The notes beneath the pieces were generated by a model. It did not search any database. It had not been told where the DNA came from and was given only the letters and a program-made list of their open reading frames with translations. A DNA stretch of 64,000 nucleotides from positions 186,001 through 250,000 of the forward strand of contig NZ_JAAVJH010000001.1 of assembly GCF_012035195.1 (NCBI RefSeq), given 5' to 3'. Both the position numbers and the translations under genes were made by a program. Below, in pieces: positions 29,601 to 37,865 of this stretch. The stretch comes from Sphingomonas corticis (lineage in GTDB: Bacteria > Pseudomonadota > Alphaproteobacteria > Sphingomonadales > Sphingomonadaceae). The first letter of the stretch is position 1, and each line of letters opens with the position of its first letter.

Positions 29601-29812
29601 TGCCGCTCGCCATCTCCACCGGCGCGGGCGCGAACAGCCGCATCGCCATCGGCACCGCCGTGATCGGCGGGATGCTGACCGCGACGATCCTCGCGGTCTT
29701 CTACATCCCGCTGTTCTTCGTCCTCGTGCGCCGCGGCTTCCGGGACGGGTGGAAGGGGCTGAAGCGCGGGGCCGATCCGTCGCCTGAAAAGGAAGCGGAG
29801 GCGAAGGCATGA
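26603..29812 (+). CDS. RND multidrug efflux permease (HAE1 family)
   Basis: A 1069-residue inner membrane pump of the AcrB/MexB type, driven by the proton gradient. It begins FIDRPIFAWVLAIIVM and has twelve hydrophobic segments with two large periplasmic loops. Helix 4 carries GLLVDDAIVVVENVER with the paired Asp residues needed for proton relay; the later helix reads GLAAKNAILMIEFA. The substrate range cannot be read; HAE1 members usually export hydrophobic or amphiphilic drugs and solvents. It lies 6 bases after the adaptor and overlaps the outer membrane gene by four bases. Confidence 0.96.
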   Translation: MSRIFIDRPIFAWVLAIIVMMAGVGAILGLPIAQYPDVAPPQVSVRATYPGANAETVQNSVTQVIEQTLTGIDGLLYFSSSSTSRGQVTITATFDKGTDPDIAQVQVQNQVQQAISRLPQQVQQQGLTVRKSNPDFLMIVSVYDATDRMTNQDVSDYLISNLQDSLGRIQGVGDTNVFGAQYAMRVWLDPARLASFQLMPGDVISAIQAQNTEVAAGEIGGQPMPKEQMLNAVVTAQSRLQTPDQFANIILKTQANGATVRLADVARVELGAESYNAISRVNGHPGAGIAVLMAPGADALTTSELVKAEVARVAKGFPQGLEYTFPNDSTAFIKLSIEEVVKTLIEAVILVVIVMFVFLQSWRATLIPTIAVPVVLLGTFAVFYVAGFSINTLTLFGLVLAIGLLVDDAIVVVENVERLLEENPGMSPREATIQSMEEITVALVAIALVLSAVFLPMAFFGGSTGVIYRQFSVTIVAAMILSVLVAVILSPALTATLLKQHKSDEGHAIEHSWLARKAPKVAHALERARDWFNDAFDRMVARYIAATRYVIDRKAIFVVAYLLTVGLLAFLFLRMPTGFLPTEDQGSIQIQFQLPAGATQGRTFEIQQRIEKYLRENERANVRVMLVTTGGGGGASGQNVGRGYINLTDWAERKGKENGAEAIVARASAAFRGLRDARVFALQPGAVRGLGQSDGFTMELQNTGALSTQEFNAARDKLLAAAENDPILSAVRLTELPDVGTLKVDIDQQKLSALGLTQADVNATLSTAWGGRYVNDFIDRGRVKRVYVQGDAPYRSDPGDLDQWFVRGANGQMVPFSSFARISWSQAPVTVSRFNGLSSFEFQGSAASGYSSGDAMERMAELAAQIPGTSVAWAGISYQERLSSGQAPLLYALSIAVVFLCLAALYESWSIPLAVLLIIPLGLVGAVVFTTLRGLINDVYLQIGLLTTMGLAAKNAILMIEFAEQAEKKGARVIDAALEAAKLRLRPILMTSLAFIFGVLPLAISTGAGANSRIAIGTAVIGGMLTATILAVFYIPLFFVLVRRGFRDGWKGLKRGADPSPEKEAEAKA

Positions 29813-31257
29813 TCCGGCGGCTTGCGCCCCTGCTGCTGCTGTCTGTCGCGGCCTGCTCCTTCGCGCCCAAATACGTGCGGCCGGAACTGCCCGTGCCCGC
29901 GTCGTGGCCGACCGGCGACGCCTATCTGCGCCAGACCGAGGCGTCGCTGCCCGCCGTCACCTATCGCGACATCTTCCGCGACGCGCGGCTGCAACGGCTG
30001 ATCGAGCAGGCGCTGGCGAACAACCGCGACCTGCGCGTCGCCGCCGCCAACATCGAGGTCGCGCGCGCCGCCTATCGCATCCAGCGCGCCGAGCTGTTTC
30101 CCGAAGTCACCACCGGCGGCACCGTCACGCAGCGCGAGATCGGCGCGGGGGCGGCGGGCGGCGCCTTTTCCGTCGGCGGCACCACCTATCAGGCGAACAT
30201 CGGCGTGACCGGGTTCGAACTCGACCTGTTCGGTCGCATCCGCTCGCTCAACGCCGCCGCGCTGAACCGCTTCTTCGGCCAGGAGGCGGCTGCGCGCGCC
30301 GTCCGCCTGACGCTGGTCGGTGACGTCGCCGGCGCGTGGCTGACCTATGCCGCGGACCGCAGCCTGCTGGCGGTCGCCGAGCAGACGGCCGAGAGCGCGC
30401 GCGCCAGCTTCCGCCTGACCGAGCAGCGCCGCGCCGGCGGCGTCAGCCCGCGCAGCGACGTGCGACAGGCCGAGCAGGTGCTCGCCACCGCCGAGGCCGC
30501 GATCGCGCAGCAGCGGACCGCGCTGGCGCAGGACATCAACGCGCTCCAGCTGCTGGTCGGCGCGCCGGTGGACCCGGCGCTGCTGGCGACGACGATCGAG
30601 GAGGCGTCCGCCACGCTGGCGGAGATGCCGGCTGGCACCGACAGCCGCGTGCTGCTGCGCCGACCCGACGTGGTGCAGGCCGAGTACGAGCTGCGCGCCG
30701 CCAATGCGGAGATCGGCGCCGCGCGTGCCGCATTGTTCCCGACGATCAACCTGTCGCTGGTCTTCAGCCTGGCCAACACCGCACTGTCGGAGCTGTTCTC
30801 GCGCGATTCGCTGACGGAGACGGGGACGGCGGGGATCACCTATCCCATCTTCCGCGCGGGTGCCGGGCGCGCCGGCGTCGCGCAAACGCAGGCGCAGCGC
30901 GACGCGCTGCTGGCGCAATACGAGGCGACGATCCAGGTCGCCTTTCGCGAGGTGGCGGACGCGCTGGCGCGCCGCGGCACCGTCACGGCGGAACTGGCGG
31001 CGCAGCGGCGCTTCCTGGTCGCGGCGCGCGACAGCTTCGCGCTCGCCAATCTGCGCTACCGCGGCGGGATCGACACCTATCTCACCAGCCTCGACGCGCA
31101 GCGACAGCTTTATGCCGCGCAGCGCAGTGTGGTGGAGACCGAGCTGGTCCGCGCCACCAACCTGGTCACCCTCTATCGCACGCTGGGCGGCGATTCGCAG
31201 CTGGACGCGCGCGCGTCCGGCCCGGTTCCTGCTGCGCAGCAAAGCGTGCAGCAATGA
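29809..31257 (+). CDS. Outer membrane efflux channel, NodT family
   Basis: A 482-residue TolC-like outer membrane factor. The lipobox VAAC at residues 15-18 is followed by SFAPKYVRPELPVP, the typical NodT/OprM mature N-terminus. Two OEP repeats follow, with long coiled helices; RRPDVVQAEYELRAANAEIGAARAALFP (positions given by its key RRPDV and AA.A motifs) is near residue 285. It completes the tripartite pump. The ATGA overlap with the permease gene supports one operon. The last 15 residues are a short polar tail. Confidence 0.94.
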   Translation: MIRRLAPLLLLSVAACSFAPKYVRPELPVPASWPTGDAYLRQTEASLPAVTYRDIFRDARLQRLIEQALANNRDLRVAAANIEVARAAYRIQRAELFPEVTTGGTVTQREIGAGAAGGAFSVGGTTYQANIGVTGFELDLFGRIRSLNAAALNRFFGQEAAARAVRLTLVGDVAGAWLTYAADRSLLAVAEQTAESARASFRLTEQRRAGGVSPRSDVRQAEQVLATAEAAIAQQRTALAQDINALQLLVGAPVDPALLATTIEEASATLAEMPAGTDSRVLLRRPDVVQAEYELRAANAEIGAARAALFPTINLSLVFSLANTALSELFSRDSLTETGTAGITYPIFRAGAGRAGVAQTQAQRDALLAQYEATIQVAFREVADALARRGTVTAELAAQRRFLVAARDSFALANLRYRGGIDTYLTSLDAQRQLYAAQRSVVETELVRATNLVTLYRTLGGDSQLDARASGPVPAAQQSVQQ

Positions 31258-31296
31258 CGGCTTGACGCGGGCGGTTCCGGCGGGAACACTCTCCGG

Positions 31297-31638
31297 ATGA
31301 CCAGCCCCTCCGATCCCGGCGCCTTCTTCAGAGACATGCTGGGCCAGTGGGAGAAGATGGCGAACAGCTTCGGCAACGACGCGATGAAGCGCGAGGAGTT
31401 CGCGCGCGGGATGCAGGGCGCCACCGCCGCTTCGCTGCAGATGCAGGCGGCGTTCAAGGACACGATGGAGAAGGCGCTGGCCGCCGCCAACCTGCCGACG
31501 CGCTCGGACGTGGAGGCGCTCGCCGCGCGGGTCGATGCGATGGAGGCGACGCTGGCGCGGATCGAGGCGGCGCTGGGTGCGCAGGCGCCGGCGAAGAAGG
31601 ACAAGCCGACACGGGGGCGCAAGTCGCCGGCGGGATGA
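31297..31638 (+). CDS. PhaE-like small coiled-coil protein
   Basis: A 113-residue protein. The N-terminal WEKMANSFGND and a FARGMQGATAASLQMQAAF segment resemble the start of PhaE/PhaR-type subunits of class III/IV polyhydroxyalkanoate synthases. The segment VEALAARVDAMEATLARIEAAL is a short coiled coil (heptads with Leu, Val and Met), and the tail is lysine-rich. It is far shorter than usual PhaE (about 300 or more residues) or PhaR (about 200). Its position 115 bases before a class III-type PhaC supports the link. An alternative is a generic phasin-like protein. Confidence 0.6.
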   Translation: MTSPSDPGAFFRDMLGQWEKMANSFGNDAMKREEFARGMQGATAASLQMQAAFKDTMEKALAAANLPTRSDVEALAARVDAMEATLARIEAALGAQAPAKKDKPTRGRKSPAG

Positions 31639-31657
31639 GCATCGCGCTCAACTCCAA

Positions 31658-31722
31658 TCGCCCTGAGCGAAGTCGAAGGGCATTCGCCGTGCATGGGCTT
31701 CGTCTTCGCTCAGCCCGAACGG
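31658..31722. repeat. Dispersed repeat (CCTGAGCGAAGTCGAAGG family)
   Basis: CCCTGAGCGAAGTCGAAGGG at 31661-31680 faces an inverted partner CTTCGCTCAGCCCGAACGG at 31704-31722, forming a long imperfect hairpin between the PhaE-like and phaC genes. Related copies occur at 42682, 48498, 53611 and 63281. Confidence 0.7.
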
Positions 31723-31753
31723 AGCTATCGGCCGAAGAACACCCCGGCACAGC

Positions 31754-32824
31754 ATGACCGACACCCTTACCTCCCCCTTCGCCGCGGCGCAGGCCGAGTT
31801 CGAGCGGATGCTGGCGCGGCAGGTGAAGGGCTTCGACTATTTCACCTCCCCTGCCCCCGCGGTCGGCTGCACGCCCAAGGACGTTCTGGTGGAGCGCGGC
31901 ACGATGCGGTTGAACCATTATCGCCCGCTGGTAGACGACGTCTATCGCGTACCGGTGCTGCTGGTGATGGCCACCACCAACCGCGGCTTCATCTTCGACA
32001 TGGTGCCCGGGCAGAGCCTGGTCGAATATCTGCTGAGGGCGGGGTTCGACGTCTTCATGCTGGAATGGGCCCCGCCCCGCCCGCACGAGCGCGCGCTGAC
32101 GCTGGAGAGCTACGTGCTCGATTTCCTGCCCGCCGCGGTGGAGCGCATCGCGGAGGAGACGGGGGAACCCGACGTCAGCGTGATCGGCTATTGCTTCGGC
32201 GGCGTGCTGTCGCTGTTGTGGGCGGCGCTGGAAGGGGACGGCGTCCTCGCCAATCTCGCCACCTTCACCACGCCCGTCGATTTCCACGCGATGGATCTGT
32301 TCCAGGCGTGGTCCGACCGCCGCTTCTTCGATGTCGACCGGCTGGTCGATACGCTGGGCAACGTACCCGGCGAGATGCTGTACAGCGCCTTCTACATGCT
32401 GCGTCCCGCGGCGCAGACGGCCCAGAACATCCGCCTCTACGACAATCTGTGGAACGACGAGTTCGTGAAATCGGTCCGCATGTTCGAGCGGTGGAACAAC
32501 GACACGCTGCCGCTGGCGGGCGAGTATTTCCGGCAGACGACCAAGGCGCTGATGTGGGACAACCGGCTGGCCGCGGGCACGCTGGACGTCGGGGGGCGCC
32601 GCGTCGACCTGTCGCGCATCGCCGCGCCGTTCCTCCACCTGGCGGCGGAGCACGACCACATCGTGCCGCGCGCGGCCTCCGCCCCGCTGATTGACATGGT
32701 GGGCAGCCAGGACAAGCGGGAGATCGTGCTGAAGGGCGGGCACGTCAGCCTGGTCGCGGGTCCGAACGCGGTCAAGCGGATGTGGCCCGCGCTGGCGCGC
32801 TGGCTGGCGGAGCGGTCGCAGTGA
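31754..32824 (+). CDS. phaC: Class III-type polyhydroxyalkanoate synthase
   Basis: A 356-residue alpha/beta hydrolase-fold enzyme that polymerises 3-hydroxyacyl-CoA into polyester granules. The nucleophile is Cys147 in GYCFGG (the synthase version of the lipase box), with Asp301 in EHDHIVP and His330 in GGHVSL. These positions almost coincide with Cys149, Asp302 and His331 of the Allochromatium class III enzyme, and the length (about 355) is class III rather than the 560-600 of class I. A class III enzyme needs a partner; the only candidate here is the small protein at 31297-31638. The next gene starts within its stop codon. Confidence 0.88.
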   Translation: MTDTLTSPFAAAQAEFERMLARQVKGFDYFTSPAPAVGCTPKDVLVERGTMRLNHYRPLVDDVYRVPVLLVMATTNRGFIFDMVPGQSLVEYLLRAGFDVFMLEWAPPRPHERALTLESYVLDFLPAAVERIAEETGEPDVSVIGYCFGGVLSLLWAALEGDGVLANLATFTTPVDFHAMDLFQAWSDRRFFDVDRLVDTLGNVPGEMLYSAFYMLRPAAQTAQNIRLYDNLWNDEFVKSVRMFERWNNDTLPLAGEYFRQTTKALMWDNRLAAGTLDVGGRRVDLSRIAAPFLHLAAEHDHIVPRAASAPLIDMVGSQDKREIVLKGGHVSLVAGPNAVKRMWPALARWLAERSQ

Positions 32825-33366
32825 GGGAGTGCCGGATCCGCCGCTTTCGCGAGGGCGACCGCGACGGCATGGAGGCGTTCGCGCGCGCGCTGCCCGACCA
32901 CGACCTCCTGTTCCTCGGCCGCGACCTGAAGCATCCTCGAGTCATCGCGGCCTGGCTGGAAGCGATCGCCGAGGGCTGGATCGACAGCCTGGTGGCCGAG
33001 CGCGAGGGCCGCATCGTCGGCACCGCGGCGCTGGTGCGCGATCCGCTGGGCTGGAGCGCACATGTCGGCGAGATCCGTCTGCTGGTCGCCGCGGACGAGC
33101 GCGGCGCGGGGCTGGGGCGCGACCTGTTGCAGGCCGGCATGGCGATCGCGGGCGAACGCGGCCTCGCCAAGCTCACCGCGACGATGACGCCCGACCAGAG
33201 AGCGTCGATCGAGCTGTTCGAGACGCTGGGCTTTCGCGGCGAAGCGCTGCTGCGCGATCAGGTGCGCGACCGCGCCGGGCAGCCGCACGACCTTCTGATC
33301 CTGGCCTACGATGCCGCCCGCGTGGCGGCGGGGCACCGCGCCTACGGATTCGGAGCGCAAGCGTGA
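32821..33366 (+). CDS. GNAT family N-acetyltransferase
   Basis: A 181-residue acetyltransferase of the GNAT fold. The strand-4/helix-3 region reads EIRLLVAADERGAGLGRDLL, with the acetyl-CoA binding R-G-A-G-L-G pyrophosphate loop, and SIELFETLGFRG is the usual C-terminal motif B. The GTG start at 32821 overlaps the phaC stop (GTGA), so it is coupled to phaC. The acceptor substrate is unknown. The link to polyester metabolism may be only co-transcription. Confidence 0.87.
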   Translation: MRECRIRRFREGDRDGMEAFARALPDHDLLFLGRDLKHPRVIAAWLEAIAEGWIDSLVAEREGRIVGTAALVRDPLGWSAHVGEIRLLVAADERGAGLGRDLLQAGMAIAGERGLAKLTATMTPDQRASIELFETLGFRGEALLRDQVRDRAGQPHDLLILAYDAARVAAGHRAYGFGAQA

Positions 33367-33461
33367 TGCCCGGGCGCAACACTTGCTTCAGGTCAGTCGT
33401 GCATCGCTGAACAAATACGACCGCCGGCGCATTGACGCCGGAAATCAGGAGACACCGTTCG

Positions 33462-34253
33462 ATGGCGACTGCCGCCCCCACGCCGATCACCCGCCCGCCC
33501 AGCCCGCTGCTGGCCTTCACCGAGCTGCCGCGCGCGCTGTCGGAGTTCGGTTTGCTGATCCCGTCGGCGCCGTGGCTCTACTCGGTGCCGCGCGGCGACG
33601 GGCACCCGGTGCTGGTGCTGCCGGGCTTCACCACCACCGACGCCTCCACCACGGTGCTGCGCCGGTATCTTACGCGCCTCGGCTACGACGCACATACGTG
33701 GGACCTGGGCCGAAACCTGGGACCCAGGGCGATCGGGCGCGAGGGCGAGAAGCTGGCCGCGCGGCTCGCCGCGATCCACGAGGCCACGGGACGCAAGGTG
33801 AGCCTGGTCGGCTGGAGCCTGGGCGGCGTGATGGCGCGCATGGTCAGCCGCGTGCAGCCGGACGCCGTGCGGCAGGTCATCTCGCTCGGCTCCCCCTTCA
33901 CCGGCTCGCCGCGTTCGACCAACGTGTGGCGCGCCTACGAGCTGCTGACCGGGCAGCGCATCGACGATGCCGCCACCAAGGAACAGCTGCGCGAGAGCGC
34001 GACGCCGCCCCCCGTCCCCTCCACCGCGATCTGGAGCCGCGAGGACGGGATCGTCGCGTGGCAGAATTGCGTGGAGCCGTTCAGCGAGAATTCGGACAAT
34101 ATCGAGGTGCACGGCAGCCATTGCGGGCTGGGCGTGAACCCCGCCGTTCTCTACGCCGTGGCGGACCGGCTGTCGCTGCCAGAGTATGGCTGGCGCCCGT
34201 TCAACCGGGAAGGCGTGCGCGCCTGGTTCTATCCCTCCGCCGGCCACGCCTGA
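33462..34253 (+). CDS. Alpha/beta hydrolase, lipase/acyltransferase-like
   Basis: A 263-residue cytoplasmic alpha/beta hydrolase. The nucleophile elbow is GWSLGG with Ser119, and VLVLPGF near residue 50 gives the oxyanion strand, as in triacylglycerol lipase and PGAP1-like proteins. The acid is probably Asp in a later loop and the base His in GSHCGLGVNP near 226. The ATG at 33462 follows AGGAGA by 10 bases. A small hairpin (CCGGCG at 33424 with CGCCGG at 33436) lies just ahead of the ribosome binding site. The substrate is unknown; a role in lipid or polyester turnover is only suggested by the neighbours. Confidence 0.8.
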   Translation: MATAAPTPITRPPSPLLAFTELPRALSEFGLLIPSAPWLYSVPRGDGHPVLVLPGFTTTDASTTVLRRYLTRLGYDAHTWDLGRNLGPRAIGREGEKLAARLAAIHEATGRKVSLVGWSLGGVMARMVSRVQPDAVRQVISLGSPFTGSPRSTNVWRAYELLTGQRIDDAATKEQLRESATPPPVPSTAIWSREDGIVAWQNCVEPFSENSDNIEVHGSHCGLGVNPAVLYAVADRLSLPEYGWRPFNREGVRAWFYPSAGHA

Positions 34254-34305
34254 GCTGCCGAGCCGCGGGGTTCCCCTTCCCCCTCCCCCGCTCTAGACAG
34301 GACGG

Positions 34306-35508
34306 GTGAGGGGATTGTCGAGTAACGAGCGCGCCGCGGTCGAGCGGCTGGACGCGGCGGCGATGCTGGCGCGGACGGAGCGGTGGTGTGCGATCAACAG
34401 CGGAACGCGCCACCTCTCCGGCGTGGGCGCGATGGCGGGCGAACTCGCCGACGCCTTCGCCGCGCTGCCGGGCGAGCTGCGGCTGGTCGAGCCCGAGCCG
34501 GCCGATGCCATGGCCGCGGACGGCCGCGTCGCCGCGATCGCGCATGGTCGGCACCTGCACCTGTCCGTCCGGCCCGACGCGCCGGTGCGGCTGCTGCTGA
34601 CCGGTCATATGGACACCGTCTATCCTGCCGACCATCCGTTCCAGTCGGCCCGCTGGATCGACGCCGACACGCTGAACGCGCCGGGCGCCGCGGACATGAA
34701 GGGTGGGCTGTCGCTGATGCTGGAGGCGCTGCTCGCCGTGGAGGCGGGCGGCTCCCACGTCGGTTACGAGGTCGTCGTCAACTCGGACGAGGAGACCGGT
34801 TCCTTCTCCTCCGCCGCGCTGCTGGCGGCGGCGGCGCGCGGCAAGGCGGCGGCGCTCACCTACGAACCCGCGCTGCCCGACGGCACGCTGGCGGGCGCGC
34901 GCGGCGGCACGGGCAATTTCTCGATCCGGGTCACCGGGCGCGCCGCCCATGCCGGCCGGAACCCGGACGAGGGGCGCAATGCGATCGTCGCCGCGGCAGC
35001 GCTGGCGCTGCGGCTGAACGCCGCGAAGGGCGCGGGGCTGGCGGTGAACCCCGCACGGATCGACGGCGGCGGCCCCAACAACGTCGTGCCCGACCACGCC
35101 GTTCTGCGCGTCAACTTCCGCCCCGCCGATGCCGGTGCGATCGAGCGCGCGCGCGCCGCGATCGACGCCGCCGTCGCCGACGTGGCGGCGGCGCACGACG
35201 TGGCGGTCCACGTCCACGGCGGCTTCAATCGACCGCCCAAGCCGATCGACGCGGGCGCGGCGCGCCTGTTCGACCTCGTCAAGGCGGCGGGCGCGGACCT
35301 GGGGCAGCCGATCGCCTGGCGCGCCACGGGGGGCGTGTGCGACGGCAACAACATCGCCGCGTGCGGCGTGCCCGTGGTCGACACGATGGGCGCGCGCGGC
35401 GGCGCGATCCACTCGGCGGACGAGTTCCTGATCGTCCCCAGTCTGGCGGAGCGCGCGGCGCTGTCCGTCGTCACGATGCTGCGCGTCGCCCAAGGAGCCC
35501 TGTCATGA
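34306..35508 (+). CDS. M20 family zinc hydrolase in the ast cluster
   Basis: A 400-residue metallopeptidase-fold protein of the CPG2/ArgE type. The metal ligands are visible: His in GHMDTVYP, Asp in GAADMKGG, the catalytic and bridging Glu pair in SDEETGS, Glu in TYEPALP and His in IHSADEF. The dimerisation lid carries GRAAHAGRNPDEGRNAI. M20 enzymes remove acyl or aminoacyl groups from amino acids. It overlaps astA by four bases (ATGA), so it is made with arginine succinyltransferase. It might deacylate a succinylated intermediate in place of AstE; this is inference. The start is GTG 34306. Confidence 0.88.
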   Translation: MRGLSSNERAAVERLDAAAMLARTERWCAINSGTRHLSGVGAMAGELADAFAALPGELRLVEPEPADAMAADGRVAAIAHGRHLHLSVRPDAPVRLLLTGHMDTVYPADHPFQSARWIDADTLNAPGAADMKGGLSLMLEALLAVEAGGSHVGYEVVVNSDEETGSFSSAALLAAAARGKAAALTYEPALPDGTLAGARGGTGNFSIRVTGRAAHAGRNPDEGRNAIVAAAALALRLNAAKGAGLAVNPARIDGGGPNNVVPDHAVLRVNFRPADAGAIERARAAIDAAVADVAAAHDVAVHVHGGFNRPPKPIDAGAARLFDLVKAAGADLGQPIAWRATGGVCDGNNIAACGVPVVDTMGARGGAIHSADEFLIVPSLAERAALSVVTMLRVAQGALS

Positions 35509-36542
35509 CCCCCGCGACCGACTTCGTCGTCCGCGCCGCCACGCCCGACGACCTGCCGCACCTGTATGAAATGGCGAAGCTGACCGGCGGCGGCTTCACC
35601 AACCTGCCGCCCGATCGCAAGGCGCTGCGCACCAAGCTGGAGCGCAGCGACGCCGCCTTCGCGAAGGCGGAAGCGGGAACGACGATCGCCGACGAACTCT
35701 TCGTGCTGGTGCTGGAAAACGTGCGCACCGGGGACGTGCGCGGGACCTGCCAGCTGTTCACCCACGTGGGGCAGCGCCACCCCTTCTACAGCTATCGCCT
35801 CGGCACGCTGACGCAGCACAGCCGCGAACTGGATCGCACCTTCCGCGCGGAGATGCTGTCGCTGACCACCGATCTCGAAGGGTCGAGCGAGGTCGGCGGC
35901 CTGTTCCTCCACCCGGGCGAGCGCGCCGGCGGGCTGGGGCTGCTGCTCGCCCGCTCGCGCTATCTGTTCATCCGCGCGCATCGCGCCCGTTTCGCCGAGC
36001 GCATCCTGGCCGAGCTGCGCGGCATCATCGACGAGGGGGGCGGATCGCCGTTCTGGGACGGGCTGGCGGGTCGGTTCTTCGGCATGAACTTTCAGCAGGC
36101 GGACGAATTCAATGCGGTGAACGGACACCAGTTCATCGCCGACCTGATGCCCAAGCACCCGATCTACACCGCCATGCTGTCGGACACCGCGCGCGCCGCG
36201 ATCGGCCTGCCGCACCCCAGCGGGCGGGCGGCGATGCGGATGCTGGAGAACGAGGGCTTCGCGCACGAGAATTACGTCGACATCTTCGATGGCGGACCGA
36301 CGATGACGGCGCGCACCGATGCGGTGCGCACCATCCGCGACGCGCGCGACGCGCAGGTGGTCGCGATCGACCGCGACGGCGGTATCGAGGCGCTGGTCGC
36401 CACGGGCCGGCTGCGGGACTTCCGCTGCGCCTACGCCTCGGTGCGCGACACCGGAGAGGGCGGCGTGATCGTCGATCCCGGCTGCGCCACCGCGCTGCGC
36501 ATCGGCGAGGACGCCGCCATCGTCTATGCCCCGCGGGTGTGA
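35505..36542 (+). CDS. astA: Arginine N-succinyltransferase
   Basis: A 345-residue enzyme that transfers succinyl from succinyl-CoA to the alpha-amino group of arginine, the first step of the ammonia-producing AST pathway. The N-terminal RAATPDDLPHLYEMAKLTG, GGGFTNLPPD, YSYRLGTLTQHSREL and GMNFQQADEFN segments are AstA hallmarks, and the length equals the family norm (about 340). It lies between the M20 hydrolase (four-base overlap) and astB (one-base gap to its GTG), forming a tight operon. Confidence 0.96.
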   Translation: MTPATDFVVRAATPDDLPHLYEMAKLTGGGFTNLPPDRKALRTKLERSDAAFAKAEAGTTIADELFVLVLENVRTGDVRGTCQLFTHVGQRHPFYSYRLGTLTQHSRELDRTFRAEMLSLTTDLEGSSEVGGLFLHPGERAGGLGLLLARSRYLFIRAHRARFAERILAELRGIIDEGGGSPFWDGLAGRFFGMNFQQADEFNAVNGHQFIADLMPKHPIYTAMLSDTARAAIGLPHPSGRAAMRMLENEGFAHENYVDIFDGGPTMTARTDAVRTIRDARDAQVVAIDRDGGIEALVATGRLRDFRCAYASVRDTGEGGVIVDPGCATALRIGEDAAIVYAPRV

Positions 36543-36543
36543 C

Positions 36544-37812
36544 GTGGGAGTGGTCGAGATCAACTTCGACGGCCTGATCGGCCCCTCGCACAATTACGCG
36601 GGGCTCAGCCCCGGCAACCTCGCCGCCACCGCCAACGCAGGGGCCACCGCCCACCCGCGCGCCGCCGCGCTACAAGGCATCGCGAAGATGCGGGCCAACC
36701 TGTCGCTGGGTCTGACGCAGGGCATCCTGCTGCCGCACCCGCGACCCGACCACGACTGGCTCGCGCGGCTGTCGACCGACTATGCCGCCGCCGCGCCGCA
36801 CCTGAAGGCGCAGGCGCTCTCCGCCTCGGCGATGTGGGCGGCCAATGCGGCGACGGTGTCGCCCGCGGCCGATACCGCGGACGGCCGCTGCCACCTGACC
36901 GTCGCCAATCTTTCCACCATGCCGCATCGCAGCCACGAGTGGCCCGTGACGCTGGCGCAGCTCCGCCTCGCCTTCGCGCATCCTGCCTTCGCCGTCCACG
37001 CCCCCGTCCCGCCTCCCTTCGGCGACGAGGGCGCGGCGAACCATATGCGGCTGTGCGCCTCGCACGACGCGCCCGGGGTGGAGGTGTTCGTCTACGGCGT
37101 GGCCGGCGGACCGTTCCCCGCGCGCCAGCATCGCGACGCCAGCGAGGCGATCGCGCGCGCCCACGCGCTCGATCCCGCGCGGACACTGTTCGTGCAGCAA
37201 TCGGCCGAGGCGATCGCGGCGGGGGCGTTCCACAACGACGTGGTCGCCGTCGCCAACGGACGCGTGCTGCTGGCGCACGAGCAGGCGTTCGCCGACCGCG
37301 ACCGCGTCTACGCCGACCTGCGCCGCCTGCTGCCCGAGGTGGAGATCGTGGAGGTGCCCGCGGCGGAGGTGAGCCTCGCCGACGCGATCGGCTCCTACCT
37401 GTTCAACGCGCAGCTCGTCACCCTGCCCGACGGCACCACGACGCTGGTCGTGCCGGAGGAAGCGCGCGCCCACCCGCGCGTCTGGTCGTGGATCGAGCGG
37501 CATCTCGCCGGCAACGGGGCGATCCGGCGGGTCGAGGTGGTGGACGTGCGCGAATCGATGGCCAATGGCGGCGGCCCCGCGTGCCTGCGGCTGCGCGTCG
37601 TCTGCGATCCCGCGACGGTGGATCCGCGTTTCCTGGTCGATGCGGCGAAGCTCGACCGCCTGGCCGACCTGGTCGGGGCGCACTGGCCGGACGCGATCCC
37701 CGCCGCCGCGATCGGCGACCCGGCACTCGTCGCGCGGATCGAGGCGGCGCACGCGGCCTTGCTCGCGGCGCTGGACCTGTCGGATAACTTGACGATTAAC
37801 CCTGTCCGTTAA
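36544..37812 (+). CDS. astB: N-succinylarginine dihydrolase
   Basis: About 422 residues. It hydrolyses N2-succinylarginine to succinylornithine, CO2 and ammonia. The AstB start EINFDGLIGPSHNYAGLSPGN is exact family sequence. The likely catalytic His is in AFHNDVVAVANG and the Cys in NGGGPACLRLRV, matching His248 and Cys365 of the E. coli enzyme. Either GTG 36544 or GTG 36550 may be the start; a longer frame from ATG 36526 would overlap astA. The downstream genes astC, astD and astE are not in this window, so the pathway is completed elsewhere or by other enzymes. Confidence 0.96.
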   Translation: MGVVEINFDGLIGPSHNYAGLSPGNLAATANAGATAHPRAAALQGIAKMRANLSLGLTQGILLPHPRPDHDWLARLSTDYAAAAPHLKAQALSASAMWAANAATVSPAADTADGRCHLTVANLSTMPHRSHEWPVTLAQLRLAFAHPAFAVHAPVPPPFGDEGAANHMRLCASHDAPGVEVFVYGVAGGPFPARQHRDASEAIARAHALDPARTLFVQQSAEAIAAGAFHNDVVAVANGRVLLAHEQAFADRDRVYADLRRLLPEVEIVEVPAAEVSLADAIGSYLFNAQLVTLPDGTTTLVVPEEARAHPRVWSWIERHLAGNGAIRRVEVVDVRESMANGGGPACLRLRVVCDPATVDPRFLVDAAKLDRLADLVGAHWPDAIPAAAIGDPALVARIEAAHAALLAALDLSDNLTINPVR

Positions 37813-37865
37813 CGCGGGAATGGCGCAATTCCGCCGTTGGCGCGGCTCTTGCGTTAACGTCGGTC

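Noticed and set aside
36526..36543. ATG at 36526 as start of astB
   Set aside because: It would overlap astA by 17 bases and adds residues (PRGCD) unlike AstB N-termini; GTG 36544 or 36550 fits better.
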